Position numbers and translations under genes: made by a program
Shown: positions 43,257 through 54,996 of the stretch, one piece after another
Layout: each line of letters opens with the position of its first letter
How positions within the stretch are numbered: the first letter of the stretch is position 1
Notes under the pieces: model-generated
What the model was told of the DNA's origin: nothing
The model's database searches: none
What the model saw: only the letters and a program-made list of their open reading frames with translations
Assembly (NCBI GenBank): GCA_029378245.1
Contig: JARKIF010000006.1
Coordinates: 1 to 64,000 of the forward strand
Origin: Roridomyces roridus
Taxonomy: Eukaryota > Basidiomycota > Agaricomycetes > Agaricales > Mycenaceae
DNA: 64,000 nt
Reading direction: 5' to 3'

Positions 43257-45374
43257 TTGTCCGCCGTGAGCTTGCTGGTTCATGCTAACAAGCCAAACAG
43301 CCCACTTGCCGAGGCTCTTCTACCCAAGACGTTCGGAAGCGCCACTAGTCAAGCTGTCGAGAAGTTGGTGCAGACTACGTATCGGGACGTTGAAGTCGAG
43401 GTAACGGTTGAACTCCCAACCTTGTCGTCTGGTGAATCGTCTGTGCCGGGCCCGTACTATTTGGATGAGACTCAGACGGAGGCGGAAACCACGACGATTG
43501 AGAAGTTCAAAGTCGTTTTTTGGGGGGCTGCTGGTTCCGGAAAGACGCCTCTGATACGTACGCAACTTTCCCTTGCCTGTGGTCCATTTCATGATGATGA
43601 TCCAATCAGGGAGACTCATGGAGGACACTTATTTTGAAGACACGCCAACGTACGTCTTTCCTTCGAATCTGAACCAGTATCACGGCGTCGCAGATTTCAA
43701 AGAGCTGTGTATGTTCATTCGATGACGGTTGAGAACCACGAGATCGAGGTGATATTTGATCGCTCCACCACGGCTGTTTCTGATCCTTCCATGCGCTTCA
43801 GCTCACTATTGTTGACGCGGGAGTCGTCTCTAAGGGGTCCTTCAAAGTTGGTTTCGCTGCCTAGCACCGTAGGCTCCGCGAACATTGACGTTTCCACAGG
43901 ACTCGGATGGATTCGTCGTCGTCGGCAGTTTCACAAACTATGCGGTGGATTTCTGCGAAACTACGCTTCAACAGATTCACACTCGACGTGGCCCGGTCGG
44001 CGTCTTCCTCTTCGAATTCTCCAGCTCAAGACTCACTCACTGCCAACATCCAGATGCCCGTGGTTCTAGTTGGTAACAACAGTGATGTCGCCGCCCGCGA
44101 CCGAGCGATGTTTAATCAAAGGTTCCGCCTCCTCTCTGACCAGCATAACATCCCCTTCTATGAATCCTCGGCCAAGGAGAACTGGAATGTCTCAATCATT
44201 TTCGAGAATATCATACTGCAGATGATGAAGCACAGGAACATACACAATGCGGACCCGAGGCTGGTGATCAGGCACGAGGTTAAACCTGTGACGCAGTATA
44301 TTATCTCGTTTCTTGGAAGTTGGTCTGATTCTCAAGAGCTGGCTCGGACATCAAGACTGACTGTTTCACAGAGAGTGGGGTAGGAAAGACACCATTGATC
44401 AGTGCGTTTGCCCTGCAAGTGAACCAATCACCTGGTGTTGAAGATATTGATATTTCAAGAACGATTCATTCATGATACATACGAGAAAGATCTCTTTGAC
44501 CCCACGTACGTCGTTATCTTACGCAGCGACCAATGATTCCAGGCTGATAGACGTAGAATTGAAGGTGCATGTGCTCTGGCGAATACAACCTGTCGGACCC
44601 ATGGCTGCAGATATATACGTCCACCAGATTGTGGTTCATGGGGAGCGGAGCCAGGTTCGCACCACTCTCCCGTGACCGTGTGAGGGTCTGACGGTGCTCT
44701 AGGTGACCATCATAGACACTGCAGGCATCGAGGGATATGAGTCATATGATGCCATGAACAGACTGCAAATCATGGTTACATACTCTTTCGGATGCTTCAC
44801 AGTAAACTGAATATCCGCAGGATGCGCATGGATTCGTCGTGGTTGCAAGGCAAGTTCCTTTTCATTTATGGCAGCAGGAATCGTTTAATTCCCAGATACA
44901 GCTTGACGATGAAATCTAGTCTCCAGTATTGCGAGAGAATGCTACAAGATATATCTCGCTTGCATGGCCGCCGAGTCAGTCGTCTTTCACCTCCTCACTT
45001 CAATCCTGATGCTCGAACCTTCCCACTAGATGCCGACACTCCTAGTCGCCAGCAAAAGTGATCTCGTCAGTGACCGCGAGATATCCCCCGCAGACCTCTC
45101 CTCGTTCGCCACAAAGTGGGGTATACCCTACCTCGAAGCGTCGGCGAAGGAGAATAGGAGCGTGAAGGAGATTTTTGAGGGGATCGTGTTTGCTGATGAC
45201 GATAAGGCAACAGCAGACGGATGCAGACGAGAGGAGGAAGCTTCCGAAGAGCACAGGGGAGAAAGAGAAGGGGATGGAGAAGGGATGGAGGAGTTCCGTC
45301 CTCTCGAGGTTCAACCCCAGACTCGCGAGTCGCACGAAGGCTTGATTCTCGCAGTCGAGGTTGAGTCGAGGTGA
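43257..45374 (+). CDS. Protein with two Ras-like GTPase domains in tandem
   Basis: Domain 1: EKFKVVFWGAAGSGKTPLI (P-loop), LMEDTYFEDTPT (switch I-like), LTIVDAGV (a shortened DTAG), DSDGFVVVGSFTNYAVDF, MPVVLVGNNSDVAARDRAM (NKxD position reads NNSD) and FYESSAKENW. A short intron near 44325-44375 then gives a second P-loop (GKSGVGKTPLIS), HDTYEKDLFDPT, VTIIDTAGIEGYESYDAMNR, HGFVVVA, LLVASKSDLVSDRE (reads SKSD) and YLEASAKENRSVKEIF, with an acidic tail ending at 45374. The same order of G motifs twice in one transcription direction implies fused or tandemly duplicated domains. The first exon and several splice sites are unresolved, and domain 1 looks degenerate. The start given is only the edge of the open frame. 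Confidence 0.6.
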
Positions 45375-46265
45375 AACTCGGTGATGTGCCTGGACAGCAG
45401 CCGACCGGGTTAGGGCGGGGATCAATCATTTTGAGCTGATTAGTTTGGTTTGACAGAATCGTGGAGGTTTCACGGCGGAGATCAAGCAGTCAAGCAGGTT
45501 AAAAATCTGGGGTCAAGACTTCGGAAATTGGCCGGAAATTTGCGAAGACGACTAAGAATAAACGGATTTGAAGACTGGTGCTCCGAAGTTCAAGGCTCAA
45601 GCAGAACGACGTTGAAGCGATGTTGGAGTGATGTTGCTCGACACGGCTACTCGGCAACCGATCAGGGCGCCATCGCCATCGGATACAACACGGAAGCAAT
45701 TCAGCTTATCAGTAACGCTCTTCGCTCTTCGCTGGGCTCAAGCGGGCTCAAGCTCCACCGGCTTGCCTCAGACCACGCTTCGACTGTGGCGAAACCGTCG
45801 AGAAGCTTGAATATTATCCCACTCCACGTCCTCATTCATTGGGTACCGGCCAAGCCTTATCGCGATGCCGGGACCCGGGAACTCCGGAAGTATCGGCTGC
45901 CAAGGATTTCACAGGGCGGATTTTCGAGGCCGTAGCTTGCCGCTATGAGCGAAAACCAGCAGAATCGGACTCCCGCACTGGTTGGTATGTTTTCTCTCAG
46001 CGACAAATCCATATAAGCAGGCTTTTCGGCTGTCTCCAGGGTACAGAAATACCATGCTCCACCGGATGGAGCGGTTACGGGGCTTTTGTCAATTTTGGTA
46101 TTGCCGAAAGTATGTCATTCTTTCATCTAGCCATCCGCCGAATGATGTACTGCCTCCGCGCAACACGCGTTTGAATTCCACGCCCCCATCTCGCTTTGCT
46201 TTCTACGGCCATCTCCTCTCCCCTCCTCCTTGCACTCCAACGCTCCGGTGGCGGCAACACCTAGC
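45375..46265. other. Intergenic region without a supported gene
   Basis: There is one open frame at 45450-45935 on the plus strand (161 codons), which lacks recognisable motifs. Nothing else stands out. Confidence 0.35.
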
Positions 46266-48181
46266 ATGACTCGAAGCCACGCCGCTACTCGGCTTCGCGA
46301 GCCTCCGTCGCGCACTCACACCCCGCTTGTCCTCCCACTGTCCTTGCTTTTATTGACGCTCTCCCTGTGCGCTCCAATGGCTGCAGCAACTAATGTCTTC
46401 ACCTGCTACGCCAACGACTTTGTCGACCCCACGTACGCCGCGGCCGGCAAGTACGCAAGTAACCTTGCGGGCGCACAGGATACTATTGTTGCATGGGCAG
46501 AGGAGATGAATTCGTATGGGCCATGGAGTGCGTGTCCTTTCTCTTTTTGTGATTCGACATTTTCAATTTGATTAGGCGTTACTTTCAAACCAGTCTTGGC
46601 ACCCAGCGGGAACAACCACGATTATATGAGCTGGGCTCCATAGTGCGTCTTCTTCATTCACCAATACATCTGGGCTCGTGTGACTCGCCGACAAGCCAAT
46701 GGCCCGACTGCTCCCACGCTGGGAACAAAACTGTACTGATACCCCAACAAAGTGCGTCGTAAACTTGGAAAGAAGCTCGACTGTGAGAATTATTTGACTG
46801 ACGAGGAGACAGTGTGGAAAACGTGTGCATACGTCTTTCGGGACGGGCAAGTTAATCCAGACAGAACGACTATAAACGACTTTCAGTCCTTCTTCAACCT
46901 CTCGGATGCGATTCTCTACAATTCACTCGCGCATACGTTCCAAAATCAATCATCTTCGGTGTATTCGCAGAATGTCGGTATGTGATGCAGTGTGTTCCCG
47001 GCGAGTGGTTCAATAACTTGAAATGCACAGTAAGGTTCATCAAGACGTGGTTCCTGGACTCGAATACCTCGATGAACCCGAACCTCAACTATGCACAGAT
47101 GAATCGAGGGCCGAATGGTCAGACCGGTGCGTCGGCTTTCCCATATATGCGTTAGCATTCATTCTGAAACACCTCACAGGCGAATATACGGGTATCCTGT
47201 GAGACTAGTTCCGTTCCTCATGTTCGGGGATGCGAACTCAATCCCCAACAGGGACCTACGCGGTTTTGCCAAGATCGCGTCGGGAATCTTGACCCTGCGA
47301 AAGCGGGGAAGCACCGATTGGACGCAAGACATTGACGGGCAGATGGTTGCGTGGTGTAAACAGTACATCAACTGGTTGCAGACTGCTCCGACGGCCAAGC
47401 AGGCTGCGGGGTCGACAAAGTGCGTGGTTTCGTTTCATTGCGTTCCCATACTCAAATCTCCACAGTAACCACGGGACAATTTTCGTTAACCAACTGGCGG
47501 CTCTCAAGCTCATCGTGAACGACACGGCGGGTGCCACGACGCTGGGACGCGCGTATTTCGGGGGGATATACAAAAATCAGATCGCTGCGAATGGGGATCA
47601 GGTTAGTCCGCTTTTCCCTCCGCTCATCGACGTGGGATACTAAACCCGAAAAGCCCGAAGAAGCCGCCCGCACCCGTCCTTACCATTACAGGAACTTCAA
47701 CATCGCAGGCATGATCACCAACGCACGACTCCTAACCTACGCCGACCCGACATCCAACTGTTGGCACACCCTCTCCCACTCGGGCAGCACCATCCAATCC
47801 GCAATCGACTTTCTCATGAAGACCAAACCGGGCGCTACGAGCGAGACGAATGTCACTGCGGAGATTTACCCGAACGTGGCGGCTGTTGGGGCGCAATACG
47901 GCGATCCGAGTGGCAAGTATGTCAGTTTCTTGAAGGCGGCTGACGCGAGCGGGTTTGCGTATGCGGATGATGCGACTTTCCTTTGGGATCAGCCGTTGGC
48001 GGGGGGTAGTGCTGGGGTGACGAGCGCAAGTGCAGCGGGTGGAGCAACTGGAAGCGCGCCGGGTCCAGCGGGTCCTAGCGCGAACGCGCCTGGAAATGAA
48101 GCCGTGCGCATCGGAGGAGGCGTTCCCCTGCTATATGGGTTGTTCGCGATGCTCGTCGTTTGGATAGTAGACTTGCTCTGA
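46266..48181 (+). CDS. Alginate-lyase-like secreted protein with GPI-anchor signal
   Basis: This resembles the Alginate_lyase (PF05426) alpha-toroid family, annotated in many Agaricomycetes and expected to cleave uronic-acid polysaccharides by beta-elimination. ATG 46266 leads into a signal sequence (TPLVLPLSLLLLTLSLCAP). Across several introns one reads VTFKPVLAPSGNNHDYMSWA (the conserved HDYMS), DGQVNPDRTTINDFQSFF, NPNLNYAQMNRGPNGQTGEY, LRGFAKIASGILTLRKRGST, NNHGTIFVNQLAALKLIV (the NNHG motif) and PYHYRNFNIAGM. The tail is Ser/Gly/Ala-rich and ends in a hydrophobic stretch (LLYGLFAMLVVWIVDLL), as in GPI-anchored wall proteins. Substrate is not assigned. The exon chain looks intact. Confidence 0.82.
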
Positions 48182-48926
48182 TATTCTTAGTCTCGGACAA
48201 CGGACTTATTTGTATCCATAGTACTAGATTTTCTTGAACAGCTCCTCTGTGGGGGTGTTGCATACGCTACAGGTTATGCTTACCTACATTTCGTCTGCAT
48301 TGTTGCCCAAAATCCATCTCCCTACTTCCTCCTCGCCCTCTCCATTCATATCCACCGCTCTCCGCTCCCGTATCTTCCTCGACGGCCGTAAAATACCGCG
48401 CCGAAAGCGGCGGGTCCGGCCAATCGACATGTTGATGAAATCTAGCCATCTTCCAACACCGTACCTTCGATCGCTTGATCCGACTCGGGGTCGGATTCCC
48501 ACACGGTGAAATCACAGGAAGCATACGGAGAGCCGAGGTTCTGGCGGCGGCCGATTGGAAAGCAATTGAGGGAACGGAGAACGAACCGTAGCTGTAGACC
48601 TTCTCCGAAAATCTCCCCAGGTAGCTGAGCACGGCGGCAAGTCAGACTTGAATCAGGGAGCTACGGATGAAAGTTTGATATGTCGCTCTCTCGCAGTTCT
48701 TCCTTCACGTGTCGTCAGGAAATCCGCTGGAGCTGGTATGATCGTACTCATGGGCCTCGCTTCCCACAGCGTTCCACTTGCGACTGTATGCATATGGGGC
48801 GACGGGTCGACGCGAACATCCCAATCATTTGATGGCCGGAGTGATTGGCGGCTCGCCGGAAGCTGTGTCATTTTGTATGGCTCGGCTTATCACATCTTGC
48901 TTCTCACTTCCATCTCGCACGAAGCA
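48182..48926. other. Intergenic region without a supported gene
   Basis: Minus-strand open frames at 48267-48632 have no recognised motif. No gene can be supported here. Confidence 0.35.
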
Positions 48927-49410
48927 ATGTCCTCCCTCGACCCCAAACTCCCTCTAGAACTGGAGAAAGAAATCTTTGAGATTGCCGCGCATCGTCTACC
49001 AGCCACGATTCCTGCAATGCTCCTTACAGCCCGACGTGTCAAGATCTGGTGAGCAGCGTCAGTCCGCCCAGTGTGCTTCATCCGCACTCATATCCCCCAA
49101 GGGTCGAGCCGATCTTCTTCCGCGTCGTGCTTCTCGCCGGGCTACGTGGCCGTTTTGGATTAGGCCGAAGAAAAACCTATCCTCTCACAGACAACTCCAA
49201 CTTTTCGCGCATCGTATCGACCCCTCCCGCAGTCCTGCGGGACTCGGTCCACCACCTACACCTGGACCAAGTTCCAAAACGCGTCGCGGAACTCCTCCTA
49301 TCGTCGTGCCAGAATGTGCATGATCTCTGGCTGCTCCTGGAGGATTACACCTGCGTCCTGGAGCTCGTCAGCTCGCTGACTCTCCCGCGCACGTGCTCCG
49401 GGCCAACAGA
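48927..49410 (+). pseudogene. Truncated F-box-like gene
   Basis: ATG 48927 begins MSSLDPKLPLELEKEIFEIA and AAHRLPATIPAMLLTARRV, an F-box-type head common in Agaricomycetes. One intron (49050-49102) joins it to VEPIFFRVVLLAGLRGRFG, SVHHLHLDQVPKRVAELLLS and NVHDLWLLLEDYTCVLELV. The usual C-terminal half of this family is missing: the frame runs straight into the upstream region of the next F-box gene. It is probably a truncated relic. Confidence 0.5.
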
Positions 49411-49441
49411 TTACATCAGCCTTCTCCTCTTTTCTGCGTCC

Positions 49442-50454
49442 ATGTCGTCGTCAGCTTCGACCAGCTCTGCTCATGTCCTCCGATCTCGCCTGGCGGAAAT
49501 CGATGCAGAGGCTGCCGCATTGCACGCCCGCCTCTCTGTCCTGGCCGCGGAGCGCAAAACGATCGCCGAGACTCTTGGCTCCGTCATCTACTCTGGAGTC
49601 CTCGAGCTCCCGCCAGAGATCACGGCAGAGATCTTCCTGCAATATGTCACTCGTGCGGAGATTGGCCACAGCGATCCCAACGCATGGGGATGGACCCCCT
49701 CGTATGGCCCGTTGCTTCTCGCCAGCGTTTGTCGCAAATGGCGAGAAATCGCCCTCGGTCTCCAGCCCATTGGGTCCAATTTCGAGATATTGACCTCGGA
49801 TACTGCGCTCGAGTCCGCGGATACACTCCTTGAATACTGGCTTTCTCGGGGCGGCAATCACCCGTTGACCATATCCGTCTGCGCTGACCCAACCTCGATT
49901 TTCCCCTCACCGTTACCGGCAATTCACCCACTGCAGTCATTAGAGTGCTACGTCGACAGTGCACCGTCTTTCCCAAATGAATTGTTCCACAGACGCCTCC
50001 CTTCCCTACAATCCCTTCGACTCTTCTTCAGCATGCAGGAGCAAGGACCTCTCGCAACGTCGCTCACTGCCTTCGCCGACTGCCCTCGGCTTTGCGATGC
50101 ACGTGTATTCATTTATCCTGGGCAATCGCTTGTACTCCCCTGGCATCAGTTGACACCTTCTATGCCCTCCGCGAGGATGATTTTCTCCCAGAGCTCACGT
50201 CGCTCTCCCTCGATCCGTACATATCGGCGATGGAAATTCCATTTGCTGCGTTGGCAGAGGTGCTTGACTCGCGCGCCAAAGGGAAATCCGGGTCGTTCGA
50301 GCTCGTCCTCCGCCAGGGCCCCACGGTTCATCGACCTCCTACGCCCACCGTCGTGGACTTGTCTAATAGCTTCGAGGCCTTGCGGGCTGTGGAAGCCGGT
50401 GGACCGAAACTCAAAATACGTTGTCTGCAGAATTTGACCGAAAAGGTGCTTTCT
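49442..50454 (+). pseudogene. F-box/leucine-repeat-type gene with an internal deletion
   Basis: ATG 49442 reads MSSSASTSSAHVLRSRLAEI, a coiled-coil-like head, then VLELPPEITAEIFLQYV (F-box), LLLASVCRKWREIALGLQPI and LPSLQSLRLFFSMQEQGPLA. At about 50145 the frame changes: FIYPGQSLVLPWHQLT gives way to VDTFYALREDDFLPELTSLS, GPTVHRPPTPTVVDLSNSF in another frame, and the two overlap on the same bases, so no intron can join them. A deletion or frameshift is the simplest reading. Sequence homologous to the family seems to continue to about 50454. Confidence 0.6.
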
Positions 50455-50736
50455 TGTCCTCTCGGCTTTCATTTTTTTTTGGTATTCTGACCATCGTTTA
50501 TGCGCTTACTCCAGGTTGATGCGATGGCACTGTATGCTGTTCAGGACTGAGTCGAACACAGCCCTGTGGCTGGACTCGGTGGACTTGGGGTTCGGGCTGT
50601 ACTGGGCCGCAGACAAAAAGTTGTTTCGACTCGGATATAGCTGTAGACACGCGCGCGCGACATTGACCGAGACAACTTATATTGTACTACCTCGGCGCAA
50701 CATTGTGGCGAGTCTCTGAGGAGAGATAAGTCGAAA

Positions 50737-53228
50737 TCAAACCAATTGGAGACAAGGACACTCGCCAGAACCAGGCTGTTGCGCCCACGCCGAAACCGCA
50801 ACTCTCAATTCCGCAATCTCCCCCTTCAGAAAACCCATCTCCGTCAGATCAGTCAATGAGACAAAGTTGAAACTATTCGTTCGCTGGAAGCCATTGGCTT
50901 TCAAACGTAGAAGGATCTGCTCGCTCAGCTCCTGCTGCGAGCAAAAGTCTTCGAGCGATAGATTGGCGCCTGGGACAAGGAAATTGGGTATCAGCATCGC
51001 AGGTGTTTGTATTGGGTTGGACGGGTCGATGTCTTGAAGAGATACCTCTGTCTCTGAGAAATCGTCACACTGAAAACTCGCAAAGGACATAGAAGGGTGG
51101 ATTTACGATGGGAGGCATCTGCTGCGGCAGTGAACGGGTTTCCACTATGGCTGATGTCCGAGCCATGCTCCTCAACTGTCGACGTTGTCAGAGATGCACT
51201 GAAATATAATAATTGCGTACCATATGCAAAGGATTGAGCGCAGGGATAGTACAACGGCTGACCAAGCCAGAGTGCAACCTCCTGGCTCTCGGGATCAAAC
51301 CCCTTTCCGCGATAGAAATGCCGCAATGCCTCGTAAATCCTGGCGTTCCAAGTGCGTATATCCACCGTCGTGTGCAGTTCCACTGAGGGAAAGCCACGTT
51401 GTAGTGAGTCTGATTCGCTGAGAGGATGAGCCCCCGTTTCATCGAGAGACCAGTACCAAGGAAGTTCGGGACACTGAAAGGAGTTGGGACCGATTTGAAA
51501 GTGCTCTGTTGGGCAGAGGAAAAGATAGCCGTCGGGAAGAACCCCTTCCTGGGGCGAAAATTCCAGTTCAAACGCGACGGATCCGACGACGCCTGTGGTA
51601 ACAGCTCAATTGGAGAGTGAATCGAATGTAAGACGATATACCATGATTTTCATGGCCCGAGGTGATGCCCAGTTTTGTGAACATATAATTTGCTTGAGAA
51701 AACCAACTTTCTGCTGGCAGAGTCGAAGACCGAGATTCGCACCGCAGTATCGAGGGCAAATCGAATGAGTGATACCTAGAATGATTCAGGATGGACCGTA
51801 CACCGAGAGCCCTGCAGTGACTTGTACCGTTTCCAACATCCAGGAATGAAATCTCCAGATTCCTGTCATGTACGCCATCCGTATGGAGAGCATGGTATCC
51901 CCACCACATATGCAATCGCGAACCAATCCTCATAAAAGCCATTCCCAGGGGGATATGTAACCAAACCCAGGTCCACCGGCACTTGTCCAAACACAGGAAC
52001 CCTCACGACATAGTGCGGTAAACCGTCGCATATGCTATGAAATTCTTGCACTCGCATGGCCTTGATGGCTTTGAACTCAGCAGTCGGATCTCCAACTTTG
52101 ATTAGTTGGTCCGATGCCAGAACTGCCTCTTCGCGGTCGGACGATATTTCGGCCCCCCCGAATACATTGGGGGCAAGTTCAACGCAGAGTTCGCCGGTGG
52201 TGTGACGTATCCACAGCGTTCTATCGTCAGGCTAAAAGATCATCATGAGAGGATGTTTCGTGGTATCGGCTACTCACCGGGATTGTCCCGCCACAAATCG
52301 AAGCCATGTAGTCCATGGCGTCCTACAAGTAAGATATTGAGCAGTGATGACCTAGTTTGGGACTACGCCTTACGAATTTATGTCGGGCCTAAGTGCAAGA
52401 GTTAGAATTTCTGGGGATGCCGCTGGGTGGGAGCATACCCAACAACCGCGGGTGTATATCTCCATGATTGGTGACGGCTGGAGGATGTCCAGATACTGCT
52501 CATGGTGCACCAAATCTGTGGTCAAGCAGTTCAGATGGGCCAAAGCACAGGACATGGTCTCAAAGCAAACCATCATAGGCCACAGCAGCATGCATTCCAG
52601 CAGAGCTTGCTGTCCCGAAGATCTGAATAATGTTTGGGTGCCTAGCCCAGTTCAAGTTCGGCTCCAAGCAACGGCGTGTAAGCATGGACTGACCGGAGGT
52701 TTGAATGTCGAGAGAGGTAATTCTTCCAGTCCTATGCCCTGAAGATTACGACATTGAATTCAAGAGATGCAGACCGACGTACCTCTTCGGTGTTGTCTCC
52801 CTGGTACAACACAACAGTCATATTGGACTGATTACCATTCATTATCGCAGAGTAGATGCGCCGTGCGTTCCCCTCGAGTCGTTGGCGGGATACTACTCCA
52901 CCGAAGAAGCGAATTTCTCGCTGAAGATTGATGTCACCGAACGGTACATGTCTCAAGCCTAGACAGAGCCTTGTGAGATTCCTACATGAGGGACCAAATG
53001 CGCGAAATCACCTGTCGAAATCGGTACCATCGTTTGCACGTTGTTCGTTACCTGGCTCAAAAAGGTCCCGCCCGCGACAGTGAAGTGTCTGGCCCTGGGG
53101 AAGAAGGCGCCTGCGTATTCAGACCTAGCCGTTCGTTTGTCAATGAAAAGACGCAAATACGAGGGTACCGCTGACTGGATGGTAGACTCGCACCGCAATT
53201 CAGTGTCTGCATGAGCGTCATGATTCAT
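50737..53228 (-). CDS. Large protein of an Agaricomycete-expanded family, with SAM-like C-terminus
   Basis: ATG 53228 starts MNHDAHADTELRCESTIQS. After introns the chain reads FPRARHFTVAGGTFLSQVTN, FGDINLQREIRFFGGVVSRQ, GNARRIYSAIMNGNQSNMTV, VLYQGDNTEE, then less conserved exons, VELHTTVDIRTWNARIYEAL, RHFYRGKGFDPESQEVALWL and a last exon ending LLRLKANGFQRTNSFNFVSL, LTEMGFLKGEIAELRVAVSA. The first part matches a family I know only as hypothetical or kinase-like Agaricomycete proteins; no kinase catalytic loop is visible. The C-terminal 60 residues have the spacing of a SAM domain. Many splice sites are unresolved. Confidence 0.55.
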
Positions 53229-54413
53229 GGATGGTGATGGTAGTAAGAGAGGAAGTTAGGCGCCGGAATGACAGCGTGTAAGCTACCAATGCAATTGAGG
53301 CTGTTCCAGGCTTGATGTCCGCACCGCCTTGCTGGAGAATAGGCATGTCGAAGAGACCAGGATGCAGTGCAGCCTGAGAGGACGACCATTGTCATTGCCA
53401 CCAAGATGAAGTCGCGTCCGAGAGATGATGAGGATGAAAGCGGAGGAAGAACGTAAGTTTGGGGAAAGCAACACGACGTGCATAGTGAACAACCCCTTTC
53501 TCTCTCACTGCATGGTCTGAATTATGTTTCCTACCCACCGGGCGTAAATTCAGCAACGCGCTCAATCACCACAACTCGGGCTTCGAGTTCCGTTCAAGGC
53601 CGCCATCAGCGCATCAGTACACGGCAAAAAGGCAGCTTCTGAGATCACTCTGCTCAGTTTGACCGACCACTGAGCGCACACGGCGATGAATATCCGACCA
53701 ACTTAGGGTTCCTCACCCAATCGCCCCTTTGTGTGGATCAATAACTATGGTGATCGCGGGTCAAGACGGCATTCGGCAGGCCAATGAAAGTGCTGCAGAT
53801 TGGTATGCGCATCACTGTGTGAATTGAGGAAGACTCGTGTTCTTCTCCACCGCCACTTGTGGGCGGATCCGGCCGTCGTTAAGCCCCATGAGAAAAAGTC
53901 GGCGGCGTCGCGGACTAGGACGGACTTTACTTCGAATCAGCGGCGTTTACTGAAGATCTTCGTAATCTACATGTACCTGGTAATGCGTCCTCTGGTGAAT
54001 GGGCCAGAAATTGACTTCAACAGTACTCCCATACCATGTGCCAATTCAGCTCGAAACAGGCAGTCACCGCGAAAATCCAGAACAGACGCAACGGCGATCA
54101 ACTAAGGAAATGATTCCCGGACAGCGACGGACCCAATTCACCAATAGGATCGCGTCCCCAGGGCCTGGTTTAGAATGGACCCACCTCCGAAGTCCGTGAG
54201 GCATTCTCGCTGCTTGGATGACGGACAACTCGGTCAATGAGAACCGCGTGATAGCCTTCTTTGATAAGCACCGACCTCGTTTCTGGTTACTCGTCATCGT
54301 TGCTTAGGAATTGAAGTCGCGGAGACCAGAGAGAAGCTCCGATGTGTACCTGAAGTTGAGCGAGATTAAAAGGATCGACTCCCGCCTCCTTGAACACCAG
54401 CAGCCCAGCACCT
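53229..54413. promoter_or_regulatory. Intergenic region; former promoter of the P450 gene at its right end
   Basis: No supported gene lies here. The motif GATTAAAAGG at 54364-54373 would lie about 85-90 bases before the P450 start if the hAT insertion (54422-58618) were removed, a reasonable TATA position. Confidence 0.4.
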
Positions 54414-54421
54414 CCTCGCCT
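54414..54421. repeat. 8-bp target-site duplication CCTCGCCT, left copy
   Basis: This directly precedes the inverted end TAGTGCTGCC and is repeated at 58619-58626. Eight bases is the hallmark of hAT insertion. Confidence 0.9.
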
Positions 54422-54429
54422 TAGTGCTG

Positions 54430-54575
54430 CCGCGACTCGGCTCGGCTCGGCTAGCCGTGAGAGCCGAGCCATAATTAAGCTGAGCCAAGCCAGCTGTTTG
54501 ACATGACAGCTTTGATGGCTCGGCTCCAGCTTGAGCCGGCTCCCGGCATGGCTAAGCCGCAGCTTTGAATGGCTC
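54430..54575. repeat. hAT subterminal repeats, left side
   Basis: Repeated GGCTCGGCT, AGCCGAGCC and TTGAGCC motifs occur on both strands, mirrored at 58480-58605. They are probably transposase-binding sites. Confidence 0.7.
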
Positions 54576-54996
54576 TTTCCTTACTTCCACCACTTGTCCA
54601 CCACACTAGCCTTTACATCCTCTCCTTCAGTCCTCCAGCTGTCCCCTCGTACCACTTAAAGCAGTTTTAACTCCTACGCCCTCCCACGTCAAGCTTAAAG
54701 GACAGCCGTTTCAAGTGGAGAGCTCCCGACTGGCGCGTTGTCTCCGAACCGCAGTCAAGGGTCGCGCTCAACCCCGCAACACCCGTTCAAATTGTTGGTT
54801 ACATAGTACGTGCCGCTGATGCCGCCAGCTCGATTCATCGCCCACTCCTCTGAGCAAGTGTTTTGGGCCTCACCGGTCGCAGTTCACTGACTAGCGATGA
54901 CCATTAGACTTTTTATTTCCTCCGCATCGCCAACATACAACTACGCGTGCCAATGGAGTCGCATCCATCCATTTTCCCCCTCCGTATTTCACCTTC

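Noticed and set aside
45450..45935. 161-codon plus-strand frame after the GTPase gene
   Set aside because: No motif, no start context, no exon neighbours.
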